From NCBI RefSeq assembly GCF_000321005.1, contig NZ_HE578908.1:108439-172438 (forward strand): 64,000 nucleotides of DNA, given 5' to 3'. The notes under the pieces were generated by a model that was given only the letters and a program-made list of their open reading frames with translations, searched no databases and was not told the DNA's origin. This DNA comes from Anaerococcus senegalensis JC48. Lineage in GTDB: Bacteria; Bacillota; Clostridia; Tissierellales; Peptoniphilaceae. Made by a program: the position numbers and the translations under genes. Below are positions 32,728 to 41,738 of this stretch, in pieces (the stretch's first letter is position 1; the number at the start of each line of letters is the position of its first letter).

Positions 32728-34650
32728 TTAATTTTCTTCCAATTCTAAAGATAATTCTAGCCATCTATCTTGTAATTTCAGCTTTTTGTCTTCAAGATTT
32801 TTTATGCTTTCGAAAGTTTTAATTACTTTTTCTTGATCATCATAAAATCCTTCTTTTAAACTTTGTTCAGTTAACTGATGAATTTTCGTATCAATAGTAT
32901 TTGTTTCTTTTTCTAATTTTTCAAGTTTTTCTTTTATTTTTTTTATTTCAAGTCTTTTTAATTTTTTCTTTTTTTCTTGTTTTTTAATTTGGGTTTGAGT
33001 CAAATCTGTTTTTTTCTCATCTTCCATTGACTCTTCTTTTAATTTTTCTACATAATAATCGTAATTTCCCAAATATTCTTTGATATAATTTTTGTGCATA
33101 TCAAGAATTTTCACAGCAATTTTATTTAAAAAATACCTATCGTGGCTTATTACAAGAACTGTCCCCTCATAAGCAATTAGAGCATCTTCCAAAGCTTCTT
33201 TTGAATCTATATCAAGATGATTAGTTGGCTCATCCATCAAAATAAAATTGCAATCTGAAAGCATAAGTTTTAATAGAGAAATTCTTGCCCTTTGGCCTCC
33301 TGATAATTCATTTATCGGCTTATCTACTTCATCTTGATAAAACATTATCTTTGCCAAATATGATCTAATTTCATAATTTGTAAGATCAGGATAAGTTTCT
33401 CTTATTTCTTCAAACAAGGTATTTTCTGTATTTAAAGATTTTTGTTCTTGATCAAAATATCCAACTTTTACACTTGATCCAAGCTTTATTTGACCATCAT
33501 CTTTTCTTTCTTGATTTAAAATAATTTTAAAAAGTGTGGTTTTTCCTACACCATTTTCTCCAATAATTGCTACCCTATCATTTCTATAAATATTAAAAGA
33601 AATATCTTCAAAAATATCTTTATCATAAGATTTTTTCAATTTGTCAACACTTAATACATCAACTCCAGAAACAATTCTTGGTGTAAATCTAATATTTATT
33701 GATTCGTTAAGATTATCAGGTTTTTCTATCCTTTCCATCTTATCCAAAAGTTTTTGTCTGGATCTTGATTGAGAAATTCCTCTTTTTCTTTTTGAACCAC
33801 CAAGATTTTTTAGCCTATCAATTATTTCTTCTTGTCTTTTAATTTCTTTTTGTTGTGATTTATATAGGTGATTTTGAACTTTCAAATCTTTTTTTCTTTG
33901 ATCCATAAAGGAAGTATAATCACCATTATAAATTTTTAAAGCCCCATTTTCCATCAAAAATATTTTTGAAACAGTCGAATCCAAAAAATACCTATCGTGG
34001 CTTATAACTATAACTGATCCCTTAAAATTTTTGACAAAATTTTCTAAAAAATTTATTGCCTTTATATCAAGGTGGTTAGTTGGCTCATCTAATAAAATAA
34101 GGTCTGGTTTTTCCAATAAAAGACAGGCAAGTTCAACCCTTGCCTTTTGTCCTCCTGATAAAAGCGAAACTTCTTTTTGAAAGTCTTCTTCTTCAAAGCC
34201 CATACCAATAAGAACTCCTCTTATTTCTGACTTATAAGAATATCCATTTCTTTTTTCAAACTCTTCGCTTTTTTTCGCGTATTCTTTCATTATTTCATCG
34301 AGCTTATCTGGATTTTTTTCCTCGCTCATTTTTATTTCCAAATCTCTAATATTTTTTTCAAGATTTATTAGATCTTTAAAAACATCCAAACAATAATCAT
34401 ATATACTTTTATCAGACATAAGACCTAGTTGTTGTTTTAAATATCCAAGACTTACATCATTAGGTATATGAATATTTCCCTTATCTTTTGAAATTTCACC
34501 TGTTAATATATTAAATAGTGTAGACTTTCCAGAACCATTATTTCCTATTAATCCTATTTTATCTCCCTTATTTATTGTAAAAGAAATATTTGAAAATACA
34601 TCTTTTCTTGGGTAGGATTTTTCTAAGTTTGATACTGATGCTACAATCAT
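32728..34650 (-). CDS. ABC-F family ATPase (ribosome-associated, Uup/YdiF-like)
   Basis: This soluble protein of 640 residues has two ABC ATPase domains. The first P-loop is G-N-N-G-S-G-K-S near residue 36 with signature L-S-G-G-Q-K-A-R near 160. The second P-loop is G-E-N-G-V-G-K-T near 355 with signature L-S-G-G-Q-R-A-R near 440. A charged interdomain linker (about 245-300) contacts the ribosome in this family, and a coiled C-terminal extension (about 540-640) follows. There are no membrane helices. Members release stalled ribosomes or protect against antibiotics; the subtype cannot be fixed by eye. It follows rex by six bases. Confidence 0.92.
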   Translation of the reverse strand: MIVASVSNLEKSYPRKDVFSNISFTINKGDKIGLIGNNGSGKSTLFNILTGEISKDKGNIHIPNDVSLGYLKQQLGLMSDKSIYDYCLDVFKDLINLEKNIRDLEIKMSEEKNPDKLDEIMKEYAKKSEEFEKRNGYSYKSEIRGVLIGMGFEEEDFQKEVSLLSGGQKARVELACLLLEKPDLILLDEPTNHLDIKAINFLENFVKNFKGSVIVISHDRYFLDSTVSKIFLMENGALKIYNGDYTSFMDQRKKDLKVQNHLYKSQQKEIKRQEEIIDRLKNLGGSKRKRGISQSRSRQKLLDKMERIEKPDNLNESINIRFTPRIVSGVDVLSVDKLKKSYDKDIFEDISFNIYRNDRVAIIGENGVGKTTLFKIILNQERKDDGQIKLGSSVKVGYFDQEQKSLNTENTLFEEIRETYPDLTNYEIRSYLAKIMFYQDEVDKPINELSGGQRARISLLKLMLSDCNFILMDEPTNHLDIDSKEALEDALIAYEGTVLVISHDRYFLNKIAVKILDMHKNYIKEYLGNYDYYVEKLKEESMEDEKKTDLTQTQIKKQEKKKKLKRLEIKKIKEKLEKLEKETNTIDTKIHQLTEQSLKEGFYDDQEKVIKTFESIKNLEDKKLKLQDRWLELSLELEEN

Positions 34651-34656
34651 AATTAT

Positions 34657-35295
34657 CTAGAATGAGAAATCTTCTGGTGAGTTGATAAAGTATGTCAAAG
34701 TAAATAATGATTCATCTAGGTGAACATTTTCTATGACGACATTATTTTTTGTCTTTAAATCAACCGGTGCGAAGTTCCAAATTCCTTTTATTCCTCCTTC
34801 ACAAAGAATATCACATACTTCTTGAGCCCCCTCTTTTGGAGTTGTAATTATTCCTATGTCAATTTTATTTTCTATTAAATAATCTTTTAGATCATCGGTT
34901 GATAAAACTTTTTGTGAGTCTGTTGATAATTGTTCATTATTCTTATCAAAAACTGCTTTAACATTATAATCTAAAGTTTTGAATCCACTATATTGAAAAA
35001 GTGCATGCCCAATATTTCCATATCCGATTATTACCATAGAATATTCTTTATTTACGCCAATAATTTTTGCAAGCTCATCCATTAATTCTCTTACATTATA
35101 GCCATATCCTTGTTGACCAAAACAACCATAATGATTTAAATCTTGCCTAATTTGACTTGCAGTTAGACCTGTAATTTGTGAAAGCTCTTTTGATGAAACC
35201 CTTACAATTCCTTTTTCATTTATAGCTTCTAAATACCTATAATATTTTGGTAACCTTTTTATAACTGATAAAGAAACACTCAATCCTTTTTTCAT
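34657..35295 (-). CDS. rex: redox-sensing transcriptional repressor Rex
   Basis: Rex binds DNA when NADH is low and derepresses fermentation genes when NADH rises. The 212-residue protein has a winged-helix N-terminus (about 1-80, including V-S-S-K-E-L-S-Q-I-T-G-L-T-A-S-Q-I-R-Q-D-L). The Rossmann domain follows, with the NAD(H)-binding GYGNIG at 91-96. F-V-N/Y-F type C-terminal helix residues allow domain swapping. It lies between the unknown four-helix membrane protein and the ABC-F gene on the same strand; an identical gene order is common in clostridia for rex and ABC-F. Confidence 0.95.
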   Translation of the reverse strand: MKKGLSVSLSVIKRLPKYYRYLEAINEKGIVRVSSKELSQITGLTASQIRQDLNHYGCFGQQGYGYNVRELMDELAKIIGVNKEYSMVIIGYGNIGHALFQYSGFKTLDYNVKAVFDKNNEQLSTDSQKVLSTDDLKDYLIENKIDIGIITTPKEGAQEVCDILCEGGIKGIWNFAPVDLKTKNNVVIENVHLDESLFTLTYFINSPEDFSF

Positions 35296-35309
35296 AAACT
35301 CAACCTCCC

Positions 35310-35750
35310 TTAATTTTCAATTTTTTCTTCTTTATTATTTAATCTTTTTATAAGAATTAAATTAATAATATGTATCAAATACATTATTATTAGACCACTG
35401 TAAAATATTTGTTGCCAATAATCTGTTATTCTTCCATCAACTGCTATGTATTTTGGTAATAGTGGTGTGTAATTGCTTATTACAAGTAGAGCATGAAAAC
35501 TTAACAAACAAAATACAACTACACTAATTAATGCTACAAAAATTGAATATCCTCTACTATTTTTTTCCATCAAAATATAAAGGGGATAAACTAACATTAT
35601 AACCCACGAAATAATAAAGGATATATTCCAAATATGATTTATCATTTGTGGGTTAATTTTTGTAAGTATTAGTGCTAAATTTGATAATAAAACCACTAAT
35701 ACACTTAAAAGCAAAGATGTTGAAAGAAATCTTTCAAATCTTTTTCTCAT
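35310..35750 (-). CDS. four-helix membrane protein, unknown function
   Basis: This 146-residue protein has about four hydrophobic helices (about 10-30, 40-62, 67-92 and 112-135), with a short hydrophilic loop (residues 96-110) between the last two that ends I-T-D-Y-W-Q-Q. The C-terminus is charged. I recognise no family. It sits between typA and rex, seven bases after the typA stop and 14 bases before rex, on the same strand. It may be cotranscribed with them. Confidence 0.6.
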   Translation of the reverse strand: MRKRFERFLSTSLLLSVLVVLLSNLALILTKINPQMINHIWNISFIISWVIMLVYPLYILMEKNSRGYSIFVALISVVVFCLLSFHALLVISNYTPLLPKYIAVDGRITDYWQQIFYSGLIIMYLIHIINLILIKRLNNKEEKIEN

Positions 35751-35757
35751 TTTGCAC

Positions 35758-37584
35758 CTACTTATTATATTTCTTAGATTTGTATCTTAAATTATTATCT
35801 AAGATTCTTTTTCTAATTCTTAGCTTATGAGGTGTAATTTCAATAAGCTCATCTTCTTCAACAAATTCCATCATTTCTTCAACGCTCATTATTTTCGCAG
35901 GAGATAAAACCAAAGCATCATCAGCTGATGATGATCTGACGTTTGTTTGTTTCTTCTTTTTGCAGACATTTACGTCAATGTCAATGCCTTTTGCATTTGA
36001 TCCAATAACTTCTCCTTCATAAACTTCATCTTGAGGTTTTACAAAAAGTTGTCCTCTAGATTGAGCTGCATGAAGACCATAAGTAGTTGCTACTCCTGTT
36101 TCAAATGAAATAAGTGATCCTGCTTGTCTTTTTGCAATATCTCCTTTATATCTTTCGTATGAATCAAATTCTGTATTTAAAATTCCAGTTCCTTTTGTAT
36201 CCGTCAAAAATTCTTGTCTATAACCAATTAGGCCTCTTGCAGGAATTTTAAATACCATTCTAGTATATCCTGAAGAATTTGGAGCCATATCTACAAGTTC
36301 TCCCTTACGAAGTCCTAATTTTTCTATAATTGCTCCAGTATATTCTTGATCTACATCTATAGTTGCAAGTTCTATTGGTTCTAAAGTTTTTCCATTTTCA
36401 TCTTTTTTAAACATTACTTCAGGTTTTGAAACTTGAAATTCGTAACCTTCTCTTCTTAAATTTTCAATTAATACTGAAAGATGAAGTTCTCCTCTCCCTG
36501 AAACTTTAAATGATTCCGTTGAATCTGTAGCTTCTACTCTAAGTGATACATCTGTTTCTTTTTCTTTAAATAATCTATCTCTTAAATGTCTACTTGTTAC
36601 ATAATCTCCATCTCTTCCTGCAAATGGTGAATTATTTACAGAAAAAGTCATTGATAAAGTTGGTTCAGAAATTTTTGTAAATTCTATAGGGTCCATATCA
36701 CTTTCAGTGCAAATTGTATCTCCTATATTTATATCTTCCATACCTGATAGGGCAACTATAGAACCAAAAGAAGCCTCTTCAACTTCGCTCCTTTGTAATC
36801 CTTCAAATTCATAAATTGTAACAATTTTCGATTTTACTTTTCTATCTTTGTCATTGTAATTTACAATTATGCATGGATCATTTTTATTGATTTTTCCACT
36901 TTCAACTTTTCCAATTGCGATTCTTCCAAGATAGTTATCATAATCTGTTGTTGAAACCAAAACTTTAAATGGATCATTTTCTTCTGCCTCAAAAGCTGGT
37001 GTATAATCTATAATTGTATCCAAAAGATCTGTCATATCTTCTTTTTCTTCTCCAAATTCTAGACTTGCCCAGCCTTGTTTTGCTGATGCAAAAACAAATG
37101 GGGAATCAAGATATGATTCGTCAGCATCAAGTGAGATAAATAAGTCTAGGACTTCATCCATTACTTCCTCAACTCTTTGGTCTGGCCTATCAACCTTATT
37201 AATACAAATTATTGCTGGAAGATTTAATTCAATTGCCTTTCTTAAAACAAATTTTGTTTGAGGCATTGGACCTTCATGACTATCAACTACCAAAACAACT
37301 GCTTCAGCCATGTTCAAAACTCTTTCAACTTCTCCACCAAAATCTGCGTGTCCTGGAGTATCGATAATATTTATTTTTATATCTTTATAATTTATGGCAG
37401 TATTTTTTGAAAGAATTGTAATTCCTCTTTCTTTTTCTATAGAATTTGAATCCATTACTCTTTCATCAACTTTTTGATTTTCTCTAAAAATACCACTTGT
37501 TTTTAAAAGTCCATCAACCAAAGTTGTCTTACCATGGTCTACATGGGCAATTATTGCAACATTTCTTATATCTTCACGTTTCAT
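35758..37584 (-). CDS. typA: translational GTPase TypA/BipA
   Basis: This ribosome-binding GTPase is needed for stress and low-temperature growth. The 608 residues match the family length. G1 is A-H-V-D-H-G-K-T-T near residue 13, the switch region is R-G-I-T-I, G3 is D-T-P-G-H-A-D-F-G-G near 77-86, and G4 is N-K-V-D near 131. Domains II, III and V and the TypA-specific C-terminal domain follow (G-R-G-E-L-H-L-S-V-L and K-G-T-G-I-L-N motifs). The ATG is preceded by AGAAAG. It is the first gene of a run that continues to the ABC-F gene. Confidence 0.96.
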   Translation of the reverse strand: MKREDIRNVAIIAHVDHGKTTLVDGLLKTSGIFRENQKVDERVMDSNSIEKERGITILSKNTAINYKDIKINIIDTPGHADFGGEVERVLNMAEAVVLVVDSHEGPMPQTKFVLRKAIELNLPAIICINKVDRPDQRVEEVMDEVLDLFISLDADESYLDSPFVFASAKQGWASLEFGEEKEDMTDLLDTIIDYTPAFEAEENDPFKVLVSTTDYDNYLGRIAIGKVESGKINKNDPCIIVNYNDKDRKVKSKIVTIYEFEGLQRSEVEEASFGSIVALSGMEDINIGDTICTESDMDPIEFTKISEPTLSMTFSVNNSPFAGRDGDYVTSRHLRDRLFKEKETDVSLRVEATDSTESFKVSGRGELHLSVLIENLRREGYEFQVSKPEVMFKKDENGKTLEPIELATIDVDQEYTGAIIEKLGLRKGELVDMAPNSSGYTRMVFKIPARGLIGYRQEFLTDTKGTGILNTEFDSYERYKGDIAKRQAGSLISFETGVATTYGLHAAQSRGQLFVKPQDEVYEGEVIGSNAKGIDIDVNVCKKKKQTNVRSSSADDALVLSPAKIMSVEEMMEFVEEDELIEITPHKLRIRKRILDNNLRYKSKKYNK

Positions 37585-37673
37585 TAAATCACTTCTTTCT
37601 TATCTATTATAAACTATTTATTCATCAATTTATTATATCATATGTGATAAGATTATCAATAAATAACAAAAAA

Positions 37674-37706
37674 AATACTTGATAAATCAAATTTACCAAG
37701 TATTAT
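37674..37706 (-). terminator. terminator of the anti-sigma-like kinase gene
   Basis: On the minus strand AATACTTG pairs with CAAGTATT, with a further TAAAT/ATTTA extension towards the loop, followed by eight T. It starts at the stop codon of the gene at 37703. Confidence 0.8.
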
Positions 37707-38101
37707 ATATACAATTTTATCTTCGAATTTCTTTTTACCAAGGCTATTATAATATTATCTTTAATTATTAAATCATCTGCTAGAGTATAAACAAGTTTTA
37801 TCCCCCTACCATGATCATTTAAACCATCATTTTCATAAAGATAATCAATTCCTTCTCCCTCATCCTTCACTTTTATTAGGCAACAATCATCATCCATGAT
37901 AAAAGTTGTATCAATGATCTTATCATACTGACATCTATTTCCATGCTTATAGGAATTTATTATAAGTTCATCGAGAATTAATTTTATTTTAAAAATTAAA
38001 TTTTCATCTATTTTTTTATTTTTTAAATTTAAAACAAGCTCATCCCTAAATTTTTTAATCAAATTGAGATCTGTTGGTATTGTATTTCTAATAAGTTCCA
38101 T
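37703..38101 (-). CDS. SpoIIAB/RsbW-like ATP-binding anti-sigma type protein
   Basis: This 132-residue protein of the HATPase (GHKL) fold is the size of anti-sigma kinases. The N-box is E-L-I-I-N-S-Y-K-H-G-N near residues 46-56, the G1 box is V-K-D-E-G-E-G-I-D near 79-87, and the G2 box is H-G-R-G-I-K-L-V near 97-104. The ATG chosen has GAGGG upstream; the earlier ATG overlaps that site. Such proteins bind a sigma factor and phosphorylate an anti-sigma antagonist. Neither partner is next to it here, so the target is unknown. The SigB-like promoter at amaP, 5 kb away, gives a possible link. Confidence 0.82.
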   Translation of the reverse strand: MELIRNTIPTDLNLIKKFRDELVLNLKNKKIDENLIFKIKLILDELIINSYKHGNRCQYDKIIDTTFIMDDDCCLIKVKDEGEGIDYLYENDGLNDHGRGIKLVYTLADDLIIKDNIIIALVKRNSKIKLYI

Positions 38102-38238
38102 ATCATCCCTCATCTCTTGCTAATAGACTTATACCCAATAAAAAAATTTTTTGTCAATTTTTTTGTCTTTTACTAAAATTATTGATTTTTATTTTTTTGT
38201 AGTATAATGTAAATATAACAAAGTGAAAGGAGAATATT

Positions 38239-38397
38239 ATGAAATACGTATGTACAGCTTGTGGATATATCTATGATCCTGCAAATGGAGATCCAGATAA
38301 CGGAATCGACGCAGGAACAGAATTCAAAGATCTACCAGAAGATTGGGTTTGCCCAGTTTGCGGAGTAGGCAAAGATATGTTCGAAGAACAAGAATAA
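38239..38397 (+). CDS. rubredoxin
   Basis: This 52-residue iron-sulfur electron carrier has the C-x-x-C-G-Y motif [10 protein letters not shown] at the start and V-C-P-V-C-G-V-G-K near residues 37-45. That supplies four Cys ligands for one iron atom. [14 protein letters not shown] and L-P-E-D-W-V-C are standard family stretches. A TATAAT lies at 38203-38208, and AAAGGAG precedes the ATG. It probably takes part in oxygen or superoxide detoxification in this anaerobe. Confidence 0.97.
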   Translation: MKYVCTACGYIYDPANGDPDNGIDAGTEFKDLPEDWVCPVCGVGKDMFEEQE

Positions 38398-38407
38398 GAT
38401 TTTTTTA

Positions 38408-38434
38408 AAGGGAGGCCCTTGGCCTCTCTTTTTT
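38408..38434 (+). terminator. rubredoxin terminator
   Basis: AAGGGAGGCC pairs with GGCCTCTCTT (one G-U pair) around a three-base loop and is followed by a T-run. Confidence 0.85.
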
Positions 38435-38458
38435 CTAAGTCCGTATTTAAAATTAATT

Positions 38459-39053
38459 ATGAAATATTTTTTAAAAAAATATAGTAAAGAAATTAAAATA
38501 TTAATAAGCCTTGGACTTTCAATTTTATTTTTGAGCTTTCTATATAAATTATATAAACTTGGAATCCTAACAAATTCTAAAAAATTATATGATTATATTG
38601 GAGCTTTTACATACCTTGATCCTTTAATTTTTATAATTTTGAAAGTAATGATCGGATTTGTTCCATTTATTCCAACAACAATTTTTATAGTAATAGGTTT
38701 CGCTTTGTTTGGACAAAAATTTGGCTTATTTCTAAATTATATTACTGGCCTTATGGCAGCAGTAATAAATTATACTTTGACAAGAATTTATGGAAAAAGA
38801 TTTTTAAATATCTTTATTCCAAAAAGAATCTCAAAAAATTTGAAAGTGTAAAAAGGCAAAGTAGTAAAAAATTCAAAAAAATTTTATTTATAACAAGCGC
38901 AACTCCATTTGCCCCTGATAATGCCCTATCCATGGTTGCAGGTTTTAAAAAATCAGATTTAAAGAATACCTAAAAATAATGGTGGTTGCAAAATTTATAG
39001 AAATTTTAATAATAGCCTACTTTATGTATCATTTAAAATTATTTTTGGCATAA
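38459..39053 (+). pseudogene. broken TVP38/TMEM64 (VTT domain) membrane protein gene
   Basis: The first 130 codons encode a VTT/DedA-like membrane protein: an N-terminal helix, then F-V-P-F-I-P-T-T-I-F-I-V-I-G-F-A-L-F-G near residues 71-90, and the frame stops at 38851. The homologous protein continues in a shifted frame from about 38839 (K-K-F-K-K-I-L-F-I-T-S-A-T-P-F-A-P-D-N, typical of the family). A second shift near 38970 leads to the final helix ending at 39053. Two frameshifts in A-runs make it a recently inactivated gene, unless they are assembly errors. A terminator with a nine-bp stem follows. Confidence 0.82.
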
Positions 39054-39081
39054 AAAAACTCCTGAAAAATCAGGAGTTTTT
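39053..39081. terminator. bidirectional terminator
   Basis: AAACTCCTG pairs with CAGGAGTTT around an AAAAAT loop, flanked by A-run and T-run, between the VTT pseudogene and yitT. Confidence 0.88.
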
Positions 39082-40056
39082 TTATTGTAAATCTGTTGTA
39101 TAAAAACCCTTACCAATTATTGAAGATGTATCTAAGACTGTTATAAAACAACGAGGATCAATTTGTTTTATATAACTTCTAAATAAAGCTGCCTCATAAT
39201 CATTTGTAACGCACAAAAATACTGATTGATCTTTTTTATAATATAAGCCAGTCCCATCAATTACAGTTGCCGACCTATTTAATTTATCTCTTATAAATAC
39301 ACTTATTTCTTCTTGTTTCGATGTAACAATTAAGAATAATTTTGCAGTATTAAATGATGATATAATTTGATTTACAACAAGTCCTTTCATCAAAAGTCCA
39401 AGACATGATAAAATTCCAATTTCTGCTCCAAATATTTTTATTGACATTATTGTTAAAATAGAATCTCCCATCAAAAGAGATTTTCCAATATTCAAATTTG
39501 TGTATTTATTTATTATCATAGCAATTATATCAGTTCCTCCACTTGAAGCGGATAGATTAAATAAAATCGAGGAACCAAGAGCAGGAATTAAAACTGCACA
39601 AAATAATTCTAAAAGTTTATTATCTGTAAAGGGCACTGTATGAGGAATTACTTTGCTTAATAAAAGAGCTGTTAAGGAATTTAGTATGGATACATATCCC
39701 GTTTTTAAGACAAATTTTTTACCCAAAATAAAATAAGCCAAAACTAACAAAGAAACATTTAAAATCAAAGTTATTAAGGCTGGAGATAGAGAGAGGCTAT
39801 TAGAAAGCAGTATAGATGCCCCCTCTACTCCTCCGATTACAAAATGATTGGGATATTTAAAAAAATGAGTACCTGTTGCCATCAAAATTGCTGCAAAACT
39901 CATTAATAAAAATTTTTTTCTACCACTTGGTGGCTCGTGTGCAAATTTATCTTTTTTTCTATCTTTTCTTAAAATTTTTATTGAAGCATTTCTTTCAAGA
40001 ATATGTTTTAATTTTTCTTTTTCCGAAATATTATTTTCGTCTATATTTTCGTTCAT
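39082..40056 (-). CDS. YitT family membrane protein (DUF161 + DUF2179)
   Basis: This 324-residue protein starts with a charged cytoplasmic segment (about 1-50), longer than usual. Five to six hydrophobic helices follow, with the family stretches F-V-I-G-G-V-E-G-A-S-I-L-L near 73-85 and S-A-S-S-G-G-T-D-I-I-A near 168-178. A C-terminal DUF2179 domain (about 240-320, containing S-V-F-L-C-V-T-N near 277-284) completes it. The family is widespread in Firmicutes and of unknown function; the C-terminal domain resembles small regulatory ligand-binding folds. The gene is downstream of the CofE-like gene, with a terminator in between. Confidence 0.88.
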   Translation of the reverse strand: MNENIDENNISEKEKLKHILERNASIKILRKDRKKDKFAHEPPSGRKKFLLMSFAAILMATGTHFFKYPNHFVIGGVEGASILLSNSLSLSPALITLILNVSLLVLAYFILGKKFVLKTGYVSILNSLTALLLSKVIPHTVPFTDNKLLELFCAVLIPALGSSILFNLSASSGGTDIIAMIINKYTNLNIGKSLLMGDSILTIMSIKIFGAEIGILSCLGLLMKGLVVNQIISSFNTAKLFLIVTSKQEEISVFIRDKLNRSATVIDGTGLYYKKDQSVFLCVTNDYEAALFRSYIKQIDPRCFITVLDTSSIIGKGFYTTDLQ

Positions 40057-40085
40057 TTTAAATAATTTTTAATCCTCCAAGTTTA

Positions 40086-40114
40086 TAAAAAAAAAAGCCT
40101 CTCGGCTTTTTTTT
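40086..40114 (-). terminator. terminator of the CofE-like gene
   Basis: On the minus strand AAAAAAAGCC pairs with GGCTTTTTTT around GAGA and is followed by a long T-run that starts at the stop codon. Confidence 0.88.
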
Positions 40115-41294
40115 AATCATTTGAATAATTATCAAAATACCCTTGTATAATAACAACAGGAGTTCCCTTATCTCCAGAACCAGAAGTTAAATCACAAAGT
40201 GATCCTAAAAGGTCAGTAATTTGTCTAGGTGTTGTTCCTAAAGTTTCATCTGTTCCTTTTAGATCATCTGCTTTTTTAGAAATTCTTTCTCTCATTTTTT
40301 CGGTTCTTTCTTCAATTGATAAGTCTTTTAATTCGGCATCAGCTATATATTTGATTTTTAATTCGTTTGGTGTTCCAGAAAGTCCCTTTGTATATGCTGG
40401 GGATACAACTGGATCTGCAAGCTCCCAGATTTTTCCAACTGGATCTTTGAAAGCTCCATCGCCATAAATCATTACTTCAATTTCTTTATTGTATTTTTCT
40501 ATAAGTCTTTTTTGAAGCTCATCTACGAAAACTTGGCCGTTTCTTGGGAATAATTTTACTACATCGCCTGTAGAAAGATTTGATCCAAGTAAACCGTAAT
40601 CTTCGTTATAACCTGATCCATCAACTGATTGTGTCATTATTTCATCTAGTCCGTAAACTTCTTTTGCACCAGATTTTTCAAGAAGTTTTTTAGTTAAATC
40701 TCTTGTATGAATTTGGCAAACCAAAACACTTTTTGTAAATTTAAGTACATCTTTTGGATTATTGAAAAAATGTACTTCACTGTTTTTTGCCATTTCCTTG
40801 TAAAGAGAAATATAGTCAACTCCAGTAAATTCGTGTTTATAATCTCCTGCAAGTTTTCTAAATTCTTCTTCTGATAAGATATCTGAATAAGGATTTACAT
40901 CACTTTCAAATAAGTCCATCCTATCCATAATATAATTTCCTACTTCATCTTGTGGATAAGATAAGCAGATGTGAAGTTTTTTACCACTTAGGGCAAAAGC
41001 CTTTAACATAATTGAAAATCTATTTCTACTTAAAATTGGGAATAAGATTGCTATTTCATCTTCTTTGAATTTGTTATTGATGTCTTTAGCAATTTGTTCA
41101 CAAGTCGCGTAGTTTCCTTGAGCTCTTGCTACAAGTGATTCTGTAACACAAACTACATCCTTATCCTTTAATTCGATATTTTTTGATTCAACAGCCTTGT
41201 TTACACTATCAAATACTATATCTACTAAGTTATCTCCTGTCTCAATAATAGGTGTCCTAACACCCATTGATACTGTTCCTATTAATCTATCCAT
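40113..41294 (-). CDS. CofE-like protein (F420-0:gamma-glutamyl ligase family)
   Basis: The 393 residues follow the CofE domain layout: an R-T-P-I-I-E-T-G-D-N-L near the start, D-V-V-C-V-T-E-S-L-V-A near 46-56, R-A-Q-G-N-Y, L-F-P-I-L-S-R-N-R-F near 82-91, and the C-terminal part G-D-G-A-F-K-D-P-V-G-K-I-W-E-L-A-D-P near 274-291, which is typical of the family in Firmicutes. The archaeal enzyme adds glutamates to coenzyme F420. No other F420 biosynthesis gene is seen in the window and the cofactor is not known in these anaerobes, so the true substrate is unknown; it may be a glutamate ligase for another compound. Confidence 0.8.
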   Translation of the reverse strand: MDRLIGTVSMGVRTPIIETGDNLVDIVFDSVNKAVESKNIELKDKDVVCVTESLVARAQGNYATCEQIAKDINNKFKEDEIAILFPILSRNRFSIMLKAFALSGKKLHICLSYPQDEVGNYIMDRMDLFESDVNPYSDILSEEEFRKLAGDYKHEFTGVDYISLYKEMAKNSEVHFFNNPKDVLKFTKSVLVCQIHTRDLTKKLLEKSGAKEVYGLDEIMTQSVDGSGYNEDYGLLGSNLSTGDVVKLFPRNGQVFVDELQKRLIEKYNKEIEVMIYGDGAFKDPVGKIWELADPVVSPAYTKGLSGTPNELKIKYIADAELKDLSIEERTEKMRERISKKADDLKGTDETLGTTPRQITDLLGSLCDLTSGSGDKGTPVVIIQGYFDNYSND

Positions 41295-41361
41295 ACATGC
41301 TCCTTCCTCACGTATTATACAATAAATTTTTTTAAAAATAAAGAAAAAATTTAATTTTTTT

Positions 41362-41736
41362 TTAAGATTTTACCTTTTGTTTTGTCTTGCATTTTGGGCA
41401 TTTGACCATAATTTTTCCTTTGCCTTTAGGAATACGTAATTCTTGACCACAAGATTTACACTTAATATACTTATATTTTTTATCTCCAAATATTTTCCTC
41501 TTAATTTTCCTATATTTTTTTTGAATTGGATTTAAGAATTTTAATTTAAAAATATAATTTTCACTGTTTCTTTTTATTTCATTTGTTGAAATAGTCCTAA
41601 ATATGGCATAAAAAACAATAATTATGGGTAGAGCTTGTAAAAAATCAATTTTTAAAAAATAATTTAATAGCATAAGCCCTATGGCAAACCATACTAGTCC
41701 TATTGATAGTTCATCTATTCCATGTCTTTTTTTCAA
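41362..41736 (-). CDS. membrane protein with C-terminal zinc ribbon
   Basis: This 124-residue protein has a basic N-terminus, two hydrophobic helices close together (about 10-27 and 30-47), then a Lys-rich linker and a C4 zinc ribbon at the end: C-K-S-C (about 92-95) and C-P-K-C (about 112-115). Such small membrane-anchored ribbons are common near genes of unknown function in Firmicutes; DNA, RNA or protein binding is possible. It starts two bases before the Sir2 gene stop boundary and is probably translated from the same mRNA. Confidence 0.7.
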   Translation of the reverse strand: MKKRHGIDELSIGLVWFAIGLMLLNYFLKIDFLQALPIIIVFYAIFRTISTNEIKRNSENYIFKLKFLNPIQKKYRKIKRKIFGDKKYKYIKCKSCGQELRIPKGKGKIMVKCPKCKTKQKVKS

Positions 41737-41738
41737 AA

